The notes under the pieces were generated by a model. That model was not told where the DNA came from, made no database searches, and was given only the letters and a program-made list of their open reading frames with translations. A stretch of DNA of 64,000 nucleotides from Streptococcus dysgalactiae subsp. dysgalactiae (GTDB lineage: Bacteria; Bacillota; Bacilli; Lactobacillales; Streptococcaceae): contig NZ_UHFH01000003.1 of NCBI RefSeq assembly GCF_900459225.1, positions 526,501 to 590,500 on the forward strand, read 5' to 3'. Below, one piece after another: positions 42,896 to 52,230 of the stretch. The position numbers and the translations under genes were made by a program. Within the stretch, counting starts at the first letter, position 1. Every line of letters begins with the position of its first letter.

Positions 42896-44080
42896 TTAAT
42901 GAGTTGGTTCTGTACTAGAATGCTTTTTGTCTCTGCTTAAAGCATCTTGTTCTGTCATTTCAACGAGCCTATCTAAGTTGACGCCAGCTGGAAGGTTTTC
43001 TTTATGGTACCAATAGACAGGAGAGCTTCCGTTACTTGCAACATACACAATCCTTTGATTGTCTAAGTCAGTAGTGGTATCCTTTGTAGCTGCATCTGGA
43101 CTGATCTGATCAGTGCCTTCTTCATCTGTATTAGGTTCTTTGGTATCTTCTGTGAGAGTGTCGTCACTATCAGTCATTGTTTCTTCTTCAAACATTATAT
43201 CAGATAGAAGACCTCCATTTTGGTAATCGATGGTAAAGCCATTGGCGGTGTTGAAAACACGCACCTTTTCATCGATGACACCGTCAGAAGATAAAGCTGA
43301 AACAACCACGTAACGAGGGACTAGCTCTGTTCCCACATAGACGGGTTCTGCTTTGTAGTAAACATGTACACTAGGATTTTGATTGATGTAGGTTAAGACT
43401 TTATTTTCAATGTATTGCATACCGCCTTTACGGTCATTATTGCCTACGTTTTGAGTGCGGGTTCCAGTAATCAAATTATTACGATATGGGCGTCCTCCTA
43501 AGCTGTCTGCAATGAGATGACTACGGTCAAAGAGGTAGCCGTGACGAACTTTACCATTACTTAAAATAATACTGACTTCCTGATTATTTGGGATGCGTTT
43601 TACTTGTCTTGGGCTATGCTTATAATCATTCTCAGTAGCAGCACGACCATCTGCTTTAAATTGATAAGAGAACCAGCCACTTGGGTTGTAGTCGTTTTCC
43701 CATTTTTCACGAGAGCCTGCTGACATGTCAATCATATCTTTAGTGATAATGCCATAAGCTACTCCAGAACGATTGTAACCATCTAGATCAGCATATTGAA
43801 GGTCCGAAACAGTGACACGTTTTGTGCTACGACCACTTTTTTTATAGACCTTCTCAGTCGTTGTTTTCAATTGAGGAAAGGCCTCTTTTTGAATAGCCGA
43901 TTTTCCTTCAATGACATAATAGTCTGGGTACTGAGCCAACGTCCAGTCTTGCGTGACAGCTGTTTCTTGAGCATAGGTAACACTATCGTGAAGTTGAGCA
44001 TTAGGAGCAAATCCTAATGATAAGGTCATTGCTAAGGCTACAAGAGAATGGGAAAGCCATTTCCTTCTGAGTTTAGACAT
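42896..44080 (-). CDS. Streptodornase (secreted DNase) of the Sda1/SdaD type
   Basis: 394 aa. Signal peptide about 1-38 (KWLSHSLVALAMTLSLGF). The DNA/RNA non-specific endonuclease domain has His188 in LFDRSHLIADSLGG and Asn211 in TRTQN, the positions reported as catalytic in Sda1. The C-terminal 90 residues are acidic (TDSDDTLTEDTKEPNTDEE) and then return to a folded end, as in Sda1-length DNases (about 390 aa). Such enzymes cut neutrophil extracellular traps. They are usually phage-borne; here the gene lies between core genes with no phage genes near it. Upstream 300 bases are AT-rich. Confidence 0.88.
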   Translation of the reverse strand: MSKLRRKWLSHSLVALAMTLSLGFAPNAQLHDSVTYAQETAVTQDWTLAQYPDYYVIEGKSAIQKEAFPQLKTTTEKVYKKSGRSTKRVTVSDLQYADLDGYNRSGVAYGIITKDMIDMSAGSREKWENDYNPSGWFSYQFKADGRAATENDYKHSPRQVKRIPNNQEVSIILSNGKVRHGYLFDRSHLIADSLGGRPYRNNLITGTRTQNVGNNDRKGGMQYIENKVLTYINQNPSVHVYYKAEPVYVGTELVPRYVVVSALSSDGVIDEKVRVFNTANGFTIDYQNGGLLSDIMFEEETMTDSDDTLTEDTKEPNTDEEGTDQISPDAATKDTTTDLDNQRIVYVASNGSSPVYWYHKENLPAGVNLDRLVEMTEQDALSRDKKHSSTEPTH

Positions 44081-44390
44081 GGGAAGTCCTCCTTTTTTAT
44101 TTACTAGTTAAGTATATCATTATTAATGTTAAAAATTATGAATCTAATAAAAATAATTTTATAGCAATGTAATGTTATGAAAATGAATGAAAGATAATAT
44201 AAAAAATAAAAAATGAGTGTTTCCATATGAATGAAACAAGAAAATAAGTTATTAATTTGATTTTTCAAAGGACATTGAGTTATTTTAAGATAATCTTTAG
44301 ATATCCTTTTCTCTTTCATACAGAAAAGGATAGTGACAGGTGGTCTTTTATTTGATTTAAAAAATCTAAAAAAGTGATAATATCATAAAA
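44081..44390. other. AT-rich non-coding interval upstream of the streptodornase
   Basis: 310 bases, very AT-rich, holding the streptodornase promoter on the minus strand and the terminator of the gloA gene region on the other edge. A 71-codon frame on the minus strand has no RBS and a biased Phe/Ile composition, so I leave it out. Confidence 0.5.
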
Positions 44391-44419
44391 AAACAGAGGA
44401 ATTTTCCTCTGTTTTTAAC
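44391..44419 (-). terminator. Terminator of the gloA-nitroreductase-pepQ unit
   Basis: AAAACAGAGGAA / TTCCTCTGTTTT stem with T/A runs on both sides; it lies four bases after the stop of the minus-strand glyoxalase gene. Confidence 0.8.
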
Positions 44420-44422
44420 CTA

Positions 44423-44800
44423 TTAACGATTTAAGTCAATGACTTCAATTTTATAGCCATCGGGATCTTGAATAAAGTAGTAGCGGGCTGATTTGTCAGT
44501 TAACCCTTTAATATCTGTGACAGGGAATCCTGCTTGACGATGTTTTTCGTGGTCTTCTTCGAAATTGTCAGAGCCAAGGGCGATATGGCCATAACCATCT
44601 CCTAAATCATAGTCACCGTGATCATAATTATAGGTCAACTCTAGCTCATAACTTTCTCCCTCAAGCGCTAAATACACGAGAGTGAATTGGCTGTCTGGAA
44701 AATCTCTTCGACGGGTTTCCTTAAAAGGAAAGGCCTTGGTGTAAAAGTCAACTGATTTGTCGAGATCTTTGACGCGGATACAGGTGTGTAATGCTTTCAT
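44423..44800 (-). CDS. gloA: Lactoylglutathione lyase / glyoxalase I
   Basis: 125 aa with the vicinal-oxygen-chelate fold: HTCIRVKDLDKSVDFYTKAF at the start (metal His5), YELELTYN, GHIALG and PDGYKIEVIDL at the end (metal Glu). It is a likely metal-dependent glyoxalase acting on methylglyoxal adducts, or a related VOC protein. It lies nine bases after the nitroreductase gene, in one operon with it. Confidence 0.85.
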   Translation of the reverse strand: MKALHTCIRVKDLDKSVDFYTKAFPFKETRRRDFPDSQFTLVYLALEGESYELELTYNYDHGDYDLGDGYGHIALGSDNFEEDHEKHRQAGFPVTDIKGLTDKSARYYFIQDPDGYKIEVIDLNR

Positions 44801-44809
44801 ATATTCTCC

Positions 44810-45475
44810 TTATTTCACTACTGAAATCACTTCTTCACGAGGTTTGCGAACTTGAGGATGTTTGGGATCTCTGAGACGGTAGCCCAAGGACAACATGCTG
44901 GCAATACCTTCTTTGTCTTTATTAATAATACCATGAGTTGCTAAAATAGTGTCAACTTTTGCATAGTTGAACCCTTCAATAGGACAAGAATCTATTCCTA
45001 ACAGGGCAGCTGTCATCATCATATTACCAAGAGCGATATAGGTCTGTTTTGCAGTCCAATCAAAGAGCGCTCTAGGGTTATCTGCCATGTCCATGTCCTC
45101 TTTTTGAAAGGCCTCGTAAAGTTTTAAACGACTCTCAAGTCCCTCTCCCTCTTCTATTCCTCTTCTTAGGAGACTATTTTTAATAGCAGGGCTATCGTAC
45201 CTAGCATTTCTTTCAGCAATTAACAGCACAAAATGGCTAGCTGTTTCTAATTGATATTGGGCGCCCCAGGCAAAGGGTTTGATTTCTTCTTTTATTTGCT
45301 TATTATCTAGGACTACAAAGCGCCAGCCTTCTAAGCCAACAGAAGAAGGGCTTAGCCAGGCAGCATCCAAAATAAGGTTCAAGTCTTTCTCGGAAATCGT
45401 TTCATCTTTATAAACACGAACGGCTGTTCTAAAGTGTAGTGCTTGTTGTAATTGGTGATGAATGGACTGGTTCAT
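44810..45475 (-). CDS. Nitroreductase family FMN-dependent oxidoreductase
   Basis: 221 aa from ATG 45475 with RBS GGAAGG; the longer upstream frame overlaps pepQ. FMN-binding features: FRTAVRVYKDETIS near 18, SPSSVGLEGWRFVV (about 49), ALGNMMMTAALLGIDSCPIEGF (about 155). It likely reduces quinones, nitro compounds or flavin with NAD(P)H. It is between pepQ and gloA on the minus strand. Confidence 0.85.
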   Translation of the reverse strand: MNQSIHHQLQQALHFRTAVRVYKDETISEKDLNLILDAAWLSPSSVGLEGWRFVVLDNKQIKEEIKPFAWGAQYQLETASHFVLLIAERNARYDSPAIKNSLLRRGIEEGEGLESRLKLYEAFQKEDMDMADNPRALFDWTAKQTYIALGNMMMTAALLGIDSCPIEGFNYAKVDTILATHGIINKDKEGIASMLSLGYRLRDPKHPQVRKPREEVISVVK

Positions 45476-45518
45476 AAGAATAACCTTCCTTTCGTTAGGA
45501 GTGATGTCTGGGTAGGGA

Positions 45519-46604
45519 TTAACCTTCAAAGTAAAGCAATTCTTTTGGGGTATGGGTAAAGACTTCAAAGCCGTCTTTAGTGACATAACCGCAATCTTCA
45601 ATGCGGACACCAACTTTACCTGGAATGTAAATGCCTGGTTCCACAGAGAAGCACATGCCTTCTTCGATCACAAGCTCGTTCCCAGCCATAATGGATGGGA
45701 ATTCATGCACATCCATACCGATACCATGCCCCAGACGGTGGTTAAAGTACTCTCCATAGCCAGCTTTTTCGATGACTTGGCGGGCAGCGGCATCAACTTG
45801 AGCTGCTGTAACACCTGGTTTAATAAAGTCAATAGCTGCTTGGTGGGCTTCAAGGCAAAGGTTATACATGTCGATTTGGAATTGATCGGGCTTACCGACC
45901 GCAACTGTTCGTGTCATATCACTAGTGTAGCCTAAGGTTTCAACTCCTAAGTCAAAGAGAAGAAGAGCATTGTTTTCAATCTTGTTGGTACTCGGAATCC
46001 CATGAGGATTGGCAGCGTTGTTACCCGTTAAGACCATAGTGTCAAAGCTCATTTTGTTGATGCCTTGTTTTTTCATTTCAAATTCAATTTGAGCGATGAT
46101 GTCTGTTTCGGTAACATCCAAGGAGATGTTATCAAAACCAACTTGAACGGCCTTATCAGCGAACTGACCAGCAATCATCATTTTCTCAATTTCATCAGCT
46201 GATTTGATGAGGCGCATGCCTTGAACAAATGAGGTTAGATTAGCAAATTGCCCTGAAAAGACTGTCTGCAACCCATGGAATTTACTGACGTTAAGGTGGT
46301 CAAATTCGGCATAAATGGTTTTGGCCGCTGTATTTGGTAAAACGGCTTTGATTTTTTCCCAAGGATTTTCAGAATCCACATAGCCAAAGACTGGGAAGTC
46401 AACTTCTTGGCTAGCTCTGGCCACTTCAAGGGTAGGTACAAAAAGCACAGGAGCTAAATCATGGTAGACAAACAAGAATAGTTGTCTCTCATGCGGCTCA
46501 CAGAAGAATCCAGTCAAATAATTAATGGTAACAGGATCTGAAAGAATAGCTAGTTCAGATCCTTTTTGCTCAAGATGCAAACGTATTTGGTCTAATTTTG
46601 TCAT
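45519..46604 (-). CDS. pepQ: Xaa-Pro dipeptidase PepQ
   Basis: 361 aa from ATG 46604, giving the normal length for streptococcal PepQ; upstream codons lack an RBS. M24 metallopeptidase with ligands in LLFDLGVETLGYTSDMTRT, GHGIGMDVHE and CFSVEPGIYIPGKVGVRIED. It cleaves Xaa-Pro dipeptides in the cytoplasm. It is divergent from ccpA, the usual pepQ-ccpA arrangement of lactic acid bacteria. Confidence 0.95.
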   Translation of the reverse strand: MTKLDQIRLHLEQKGSELAILSDPVTINYLTGFFCEPHERQLFLFVYHDLAPVLFVPTLEVARASQEVDFPVFGYVDSENPWEKIKAVLPNTAAKTIYAEFDHLNVSKFHGLQTVFSGQFANLTSFVQGMRLIKSADEIEKMMIAGQFADKAVQVGFDNISLDVTETDIIAQIEFEMKKQGINKMSFDTMVLTGNNAANPHGIPSTNKIENNALLLFDLGVETLGYTSDMTRTVAVGKPDQFQIDMYNLCLEAHQAAIDFIKPGVTAAQVDAAARQVIEKAGYGEYFNHRLGHGIGMDVHEFPSIMAGNELVIEEGMCFSVEPGIYIPGKVGVRIEDCGYVTKDGFEVFTHTPKELLYFEG

Positions 46605-46739
46605 AGGAAAACCTTCTTTCTGCCTACTATTTTTCCAAAAAAAGATTAAAAAATCAAGCTTGAGGTCAATCTTTGAAAACTTTTTCAAAAATTAACCTTT
46701 AATACTTGAAAGTGGTTACAAAACATGCTAAAATATTTT

Positions 46740-46757
46740 TTGAAAGCGTAATTTTCA
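46740..46757. promoter_or_regulatory. cre-like element between pepQ and ccpA
   Basis: TTGAAAGCGTAATTTTCAA, only the left half of which fits the CcpA site well. Position in the divergent promoter region is where ccpA autoregulation is known in related species. Confidence 0.35.
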
Positions 46758-46777
46758 AATAGAAAGGAAGACAAAAA

Positions 46778-47779
46778 ATGAATACAGATGATACCATCAC
46801 GATTTATGATGTTGCCCGTGAAGCTGGTGTTTCTATGGCAACTGTTAGTCGTGTTGTTAATGGCAACAAAAACGTTAAGGAAAACACGCGTAAGAAAGTT
46901 TTAGAAGTCATTGACCGCCTAGATTATCGTCCAAATGCTGTCGCACGTGGTCTCGCCAGCAAAAAAACAACAACCGTCGGGGTTGTGATTCCAAATATTG
47001 CAAACAGTTATTTTTCTATTTTAGCCAAAGGTATTGATGATATCGCCGCTATGTATAAATATAATATTGTACTTGCCTCTAGTGATGAGGATGATGACAA
47101 GGAGGTTAACGTTGTTAATACCCTCTTTGCTAAGCAAGTTGACGGTATTATCTTTATGGGGCACCATTTGACTGAAAAAATCCGTGCGGAATTTTCACGC
47201 TCACGCACCCCGATTGTTTTAGCAGGGACAGTTGACCTTGATCATCAATTACCAAGTGTTAATATTGACTATAAGGCAGCTGTGTCTAATGTGGTTGATA
47301 TCTTGGCAGAAAACCATCAGAGCATTGCCTTTGTGTCAGGACCACTTATTGATGACATCAATGGTAAAGTACGTTTGGCGGGGTACAAAGAAGGCTTGAA
47401 GCACAACAAACTTGACTTCAAAGAAGGACTTGTTTTTGAAGCTAACTATTCTTATAAAGAAGGCTTTGAATTGGCACAACGTGTGATTAACTCAGGAGCA
47501 ACAGCAGCTTATGTGGCTGAAGATGAGTTAGCAGCGGGTCTTTTAAATGGTTTGTTTGAAGCAGGCAAACGCGTTCCAGAAGATTTTGAAATCATCACAA
47601 GTAATGATTCACCAGTTGTTCAATATACCCGTCCAAACTTGAGTTCTATCAGCCAACCCGTTTACGACTTGGGAGCTGTCAGCATGCGGATGTTGACTAA
47701 AATCATGAACAAAGAAGAATTGGAAGAAAAAGAAATTCTTTTGAATCATGGTATTAAAAAACGCGGAACCACTAAATAG
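46778..47779 (+). CDS. ccpA: Catabolite control protein A
   Basis: 333 aa. LacI HTH (TIYDVAREAGVSMATVSRVV, about 7-26), hinge helix with NAVARGLASKKT, then the sugar-binding-like domain with the HPr-Ser-P contact region. RBS AAAGGAAG. Master regulator of carbon catabolite control; in pyogenic streptococci it also affects virulence genes. The dha operon in this window carries a cre site, so it is a probable local target. Confidence 0.96.
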   Translation: MNTDDTITIYDVAREAGVSMATVSRVVNGNKNVKENTRKKVLEVIDRLDYRPNAVARGLASKKTTTVGVVIPNIANSYFSILAKGIDDIAAMYKYNIVLASSDEDDDKEVNVVNTLFAKQVDGIIFMGHHLTEKIRAEFSRSRTPIVLAGTVDLDHQLPSVNIDYKAAVSNVVDILAENHQSIAFVSGPLIDDINGKVRLAGYKEGLKHNKLDFKEGLVFEANYSYKEGFELAQRVINSGATAAYVAEDELAAGLLNGLFEAGKRVPEDFEIITSNDSPVVQYTRPNLSSISQPVYDLGAVSMRMLTKIMNKEELEEKEILLNHGIKKRGTTK

Positions 47780-47932
47780 GTTACCGTAGGGTATTATTTG
47801 TTAAAAAACGAAATACTAAAAGATAGTACTTTATGTTGTCCCTAAAAAGAGGCTCAATTTCTTTTATTGGTATAAGTAAGACAGATAGAGGCTGGGGAAA
47901 TTGATATCACAGCCTTTTTTAGGAGAGAAGTA

Positions 47933-49396
47933 ATGACAAATCAACTAATCATGCAGGCTTTCGAGTGGTATCTTCCTGCAGATGGTAACCACTGGAAAAC
48001 AGTGAAAGCAAGTATTCCACAATTACAGCATTTAGGGGTGACTGAGCTCTGGCTTCCTCCTGCTTTTAAAGGGACTGGTATTAATGATGTGGGATATGGT
48101 GTTTATGATTTATTTGACCTAGGGGAATTTAATCAAAATGGCACAGTCATTACCAAATACGGTAGTAAGCAAGAATATCTCGAACTTATTGCAGCTTTGA
48201 AAGAAGCTGCCATCAAACCAATCGCAGATATTGTTCTTAATCATAAGGCCAATGGAGATCATAAGGAACGTTTTTTTGTCATCAAAATGGATCCTGAAAA
48301 TCGCCAGGAAGCTCTGACAGAAGCTTATGAGATTGAAGGCTGGACTGGTTTTGACTTTCCTGGTCGAAATGGTTGCTATAATGATTTTAAATGGCATTGG
48401 TATCATTTCACGGGGCTTGATTATGATGCCAAGAACAATGAAACTGGCATTTACATGATTACAGGTGACAATAAGGGCTGGGCTAACAATGACTTGATTG
48501 ATGACGAACATGGTAATTTTGATTATCTCATGTACAATGATTTGGACTTCAAACACCCAGAAGTTATTCAAAACTTGCAGGATTGGGCTAAGTGGTTTAT
48601 TGAGACAACAGGAATCGAAGGTTTTCGTCTAGATGCCGTCAAACACATTGATTCTTATTTTATCCAAACCTTTGTCAATGACATTCGCACTCAAATCAAA
48701 CCAGATTTAGAAGTTTTTGGTGAGTATTGGAAGTCAGACCAAGACTCCATGGAAGACTACTTGGAAGCCACCAATGAACAGTTTGCTTTAGTAGATGTCG
48801 GTCTTCACATGTCTTTTTTTAACGCCAGTCATCAAGGAAAGGATTTTGATTTAACACATATCTTTGAAGGAAGTTTAGTGGCTAGCAGGCCTGACTTGGC
48901 TATTACTTTTGTTGAAAATCATGATACGCAACGTGGTCAAGCTTTGGAGTCCACAGTGGAAGATTGGTTTAAACCTCTGGCCTACGGCTTAATTCTCTTA
49001 CGCCAAGAAGGCAAACCTTGTCTGTTCTATGGCGATTACTATGGTATTTCCGGAGACTTTGCTCAAGCTAGTTTTAAAGAAGTGCTTGACAAGTTGACGC
49101 TGTTGCGTAAAGAGGCTGTTTACGGGCAACAAGTCGATTATTTTGATCACGCTAATTGCATTGCCTGGACTTGTTTAGGCGATGAAGAACATCCCCATCC
49201 GCTGGCAGTTATCCTATCAAATGGTGATGAAGGCTGGAAGCATGTGGAAATCGGTCAAGACTTTGTCGGGCAGACCTTTGTCGATTACTTAGGTCATTGT
49301 TCTGAAAAGGTAGTGGTGGCTGAAGATGGTTGGCTTGATATTAAGGTGGAGGCAGGCTCTATTTCAGCCTGGATACCTGAAGAAAGACGTTTTTAA
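47933..49396 (+). CDS. amyA: Cytoplasmic alpha-amylase
   Basis: 487 aa without signal peptide. GH13 motifs: ADIVLNHKAN (about 102), GFRLDAVKH (catalytic Asp, about 233), EVFGEYWK (catalytic Glu, about 263) and FVENHDTQ (about 329). It is a liquefying-type intracellular amylase that degrades glycogen-like or imported maltodextrins. RBS AGGAGAGA. It is alone, followed by a weak terminator before the glycosyltransferases. Confidence 0.93.
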   Translation: MTNQLIMQAFEWYLPADGNHWKTVKASIPQLQHLGVTELWLPPAFKGTGINDVGYGVYDLFDLGEFNQNGTVITKYGSKQEYLELIAALKEAAIKPIADIVLNHKANGDHKERFFVIKMDPENRQEALTEAYEIEGWTGFDFPGRNGCYNDFKWHWYHFTGLDYDAKNNETGIYMITGDNKGWANNDLIDDEHGNFDYLMYNDLDFKHPEVIQNLQDWAKWFIETTGIEGFRLDAVKHIDSYFIQTFVNDIRTQIKPDLEVFGEYWKSDQDSMEDYLEATNEQFALVDVGLHMSFFNASHQGKDFDLTHIFEGSLVASRPDLAITFVENHDTQRGQALESTVEDWFKPLAYGLILLRQEGKPCLFYGDYYGISGDFAQASFKEVLDKLTLLRKEAVYGQQVDYFDHANCIAWTCLGDEEHPHPLAVILSNGDEGWKHVEIGQDFVGQTFVDYLGHCSEKVVVAEDGWLDIKVEAGSISAWIPEERRF

Positions 49397-49472
49397 AATC
49401 GGAAATCAGTCTTTGGGCTGATTTTTCGTTATCCTAGTGAAAATTCCTATAAAATGAGCTATAATAGAGGTT

Positions 49473-50471
49473 ATGAAAGTTCTATTATATTTAGAAGCAG
49501 AAAATTATTTAAAAAAATCAGGGATTGGACGTGCTATCAAGCATCAGGCAAAAGCCTTGTCTTTGGTGGGTCAGGATTTCACCACTGATCCCAATGACGA
49601 TTATGACTTGGTTCACCTCAATACCTATGGTTTAAAAAGTTGGCTCTTGATGGCTAAAGCGCAAAAAGCAGGCAAAAAGGTCATCATGCATGGGCACTCT
49701 ACAGAGGAAGACTTTAGAAATTCCTTTATTTTTTCAAACCTCTTGTCACCTTTGTTTAAGAAATACCTCTGTCAATTTTACAATAAGGCTGATGCTATTA
49801 TTACCCCTACCTTGTATTCCAAGTCTTTAATTGAGCAGTATGGTGTGAAAACACCTATTTTTGCGGTGTCCAACGGTATTGATTTGGAACAGTACGGAGC
49901 AGATTCTGAAAAAGAAGCTGCTTTTCGTCAGTATTTTGACATTAAAGAGGGCGAAAAAGTAGTGATGGGAGCAGGATTGTTTTTCCTTAGAAAAGGGATT
50001 GATGACTTTGCCGAAGTTGCTCAAGCTATGCCAGATGTAAGGTTTATCTGGTTTGGAGAGACTAATAAATGGGTAATTCCCGCTCAAGTTCGTCGCCTCG
50101 TAAATGGTAAGCATCCTAAAAATCTCATTTTTCCAGGCTACATTAAGGGTGAGGTTTATGAGGGTGCTATGACTGGTGCCGATGCCTTTTTCTTCCCAAG
50201 TCGCGAAGAAACAGAAGGCATTGTGGTTTTAGAAGCCTTAGCGAGTCGTCAGCACCTTGTTTTACGTGATATCCCAGTTTACGATGGTTGGGTTGATCAA
50301 AATAGTGCTGAATTAGCAACTGATATCCCAGGTTTTATCCAAGCTTTGACCAAAATTTTAGCTGGTGACAGCAACAAAATTGACGCTGGTTACAAGGTTG
50401 CCCAAAGTCGGCGCCTAGAAACAGTTGGTCAAGCATTAGTAGATGTCTATAAAAAAGTAATGGAGTTATAA
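49473..50471 (+). CDS. lafB: Glycolipid glycosyltransferase, LafB/CpoA type
   Basis: 332 aa. The start MKVLLYLEAENYLKKSGIGR matches pneumococcal CpoA (LafB), the alpha-galactosyltransferase that converts monoglucosyl-diacylglycerol to galactosyl-glucosyl-diacylglycerol, the lipoteichoic acid anchor. GT4 features: HGHSTEEDFR near 71, EETEGIVVLEALAS (the E-x7-E motif). It is followed after one base by the second glycosyltransferase. The exact sugar in this species is inferred. Confidence 0.8.
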   Translation: MKVLLYLEAENYLKKSGIGRAIKHQAKALSLVGQDFTTDPNDDYDLVHLNTYGLKSWLLMAKAQKAGKKVIMHGHSTEEDFRNSFIFSNLLSPLFKKYLCQFYNKADAIITPTLYSKSLIEQYGVKTPIFAVSNGIDLEQYGADSEKEAAFRQYFDIKEGEKVVMGAGLFFLRKGIDDFAEVAQAMPDVRFIWFGETNKWVIPAQVRRLVNGKHPKNLIFPGYIKGEVYEGAMTGADAFFFPSREETEGIVVLEALASRQHLVLRDIPVYDGWVDQNSAELATDIPGFIQALTKILAGDSNKIDAGYKVAQSRRLETVGQALVDVYKKVMEL

Positions 50472-50472
50472 G

Positions 50473-51807
50473 ATGCGTGTAGGTTTATTTACAGATACCT
50501 ATTTTCCACAAGTTTCTGGAGTTGCCACGAGCATTCGTACCTTAAAAGAAGAGCTTGAAAAAGAAGGCCACGAGGTCTACATTTTCACCACCACTGATAG
50601 AGATGTCAAACGCTTTGAAGATCCAACGATTATTCGGCTGCCAAGCGTTCCTTTTGTGTCTTTTACGGATAGGCGCGTGGTTTATCGTGGCTTGATTTCT
50701 TCTTATAAAATTGCCAAGCAGTACGACCTTGATATTATCCATACCCAGACAGAATTTAGCCTTGGATTATTAGGGAAGATGGTGGGCAAAGCTTTACGAA
50801 TTCCTGTTGTCCATACTTACCATACTCAGTATGAAGACTATGTTAGCTATATTGCTAACGGTAAAATTATTCGCCCAAGCATGGTTAAACCTCTTCTCAG
50901 AGGCTATTTGAAAGACTTGGACGGTGTGATTTGTCCAAGTAGAATTGTCCTCAATCTACTGGAAGGTTACGAAGTCACTATCCCTAAGCGTGTGATCCCA
51001 ACAGGCATTCCTTTAGAAAAATACATTCGTGATGATATTAAAGCAGAAGATGTTGCCAGTTTAAAAGAGGAATTAGGCATTGCTGCTGATGAGATCATGT
51101 TGCTAAGCTTGTCACGGATTTCTTATGAAAAAAATATTCAGGCTATTATTAATCAGATGCCAACGGTCTTAGCCAAACATTCAAAAATTAAACTGATTGT
51201 TGTTGGAGATGGTCCTTACTTAGAAACCTTAAAAGACTTGGCGATGCAATTAAATGTCGAGCAGCATGTGACCTTTACAGGCATGGTTCCTCATGACAGA
51301 GTGGCTTTGTACTATAAAGCTTGTGATTTCTTCGTCTCAGCATCAACTAGTGAAACGCAGGGCTTGACCTATATTGAAAGTCTGGCCAGTGGTAAGCCTA
51401 TTATCGCGCAGAGTAACCCGTACTTGGATGATGTGATTACAGACAAGATGTTTGGGACGCTTTACCATGCTGAAGAAGACCTAAGTGATGCCATCATTGA
51501 TGCCATCGTAGAGACACCGGTTATGGATCAGCAATTACTAGAAGAAAAACGCTACGAGATTTCAGCTGAGCATTTTGGGAAATCTATTTACACTTTTTAT
51601 TTAGATACTCTGATTGCAAGAAATAATAAGGAACCACAAAAATTAAGCCTTTATCTCAACCATTCTGGTAAGAATAGTTCTCTTAAACTGGTGCAAGGGG
51701 CTATTCATTTGCCTAAGCGAGCTGTTAAGGCGACAGCTCTGACTTCTGTCAAAGTGGTCAAGGCTCCTATCAAGTTGGTCAATGCGATCAAAGATTTTCT
51801 GGATTAA
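50473..51807 (+). CDS. lafA: Monoglucosyl-diacylglycerol synthase, LafA type
   Basis: 444 aa. GT4 enzyme: MRVGLFTDTYFPQVSGVATS at the start (donor/acceptor loop), SSETQGLTYIESLASGKPI (E-x7-E, about 294) and a basic C-terminal amphipathic tail (KRAVKATALTSVKVVKAPIK) for membrane contact. It makes alpha-glucosyl-diacylglycerol from UDP-Glc and diacylglycerol. It is coupled to the lafB gene with a one-base gap. The pair builds membrane glycolipids. Confidence 0.82.
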   Translation: MRVGLFTDTYFPQVSGVATSIRTLKEELEKEGHEVYIFTTTDRDVKRFEDPTIIRLPSVPFVSFTDRRVVYRGLISSYKIAKQYDLDIIHTQTEFSLGLLGKMVGKALRIPVVHTYHTQYEDYVSYIANGKIIRPSMVKPLLRGYLKDLDGVICPSRIVLNLLEGYEVTIPKRVIPTGIPLEKYIRDDIKAEDVASLKEELGIAADEIMLLSLSRISYEKNIQAIINQMPTVLAKHSKIKLIVVGDGPYLETLKDLAMQLNVEQHVTFTGMVPHDRVALYYKACDFFVSASTSETQGLTYIESLASGKPIIAQSNPYLDDVITDKMFGTLYHAEEDLSDAIIDAIVETPVMDQQLLEEKRYEISAEHFGKSIYTFYLDTLIARNNKEPQKLSLYLNHSGKNSSLKLVQGAIHLPKRAVKATALTSVKVVKAPIKLVNAIKDFLD

Positions 51808-51810
51808 GGC

Positions 51811-51838
51811 TTGTAAATTTTTGAAAACTTGCTATAAT
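51811..51838 (+). promoter_or_regulatory. thrS leader promoter
   Basis: TTGTAA, 16-base spacer, TATAAT, just after the lafA stop and directly before the T-box leader. Confidence 0.65.
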
Positions 51839-51844
51839 AATCTT

Positions 51845-52065
51845 GAAGACAAGTTAGATTGCACAAAATCTTTTAAGCGAGTGCTGGTTGGTGGAAAGAG
51901 CACAAAGGTGGATAATCTAATACTCCTTCCTGGTTTTTATGTAAACATAAAAGGGTGGCTCCCTTATCGCCAATAGAGGTGCACGGCATGCTTTTTTGTC
52001 TTGCATAAATTAAGGTGGAACCACGCTGATTGCGTCCTTTGGGATGCAGTCAGCTTTTTTGTTTT
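51845..52065 (+). promoter_or_regulatory. T-box riboswitch of thrS
   Basis: The conserved T-box sequence AAGGTGGAACCACG is at 52012-52025. The terminator GCTGATTGCGTCC / GGATGCAGTCAGC followed by six T is at 52027-52061; the T-box can pair with its left arm to form the antiterminator. Stem I begins near 51855 (AGTGCTGGTTGGTGGAAAGA), with ACT in a likely specifier loop (CTAATACTCC), a threonine codon. Uncharged tRNA-Thr would allow readthrough into thrS. Confidence 0.85.
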
Positions 52066-52230
52066 TGACGTCTCACCATACCTTTATTGAAAGAGAAGGA
52101 AGAATGATTATCTCAATGCTCTAAAGCCGAGTGTCAATAGACTTAGGATGACTTGCCGACCTCTTGTTTCTGACTTGTTTTACTATCCATGTTTAAGTGG
52201 AAATCTTAACTGACTTAAAGGAGAAAGCAA

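Noticed and set aside
44104..44319. Minus-strand frame of 71 codons upstream of the streptodornase
   Set aside because: AT-rich chance frame with no RBS and Phe/Ile-biased composition.
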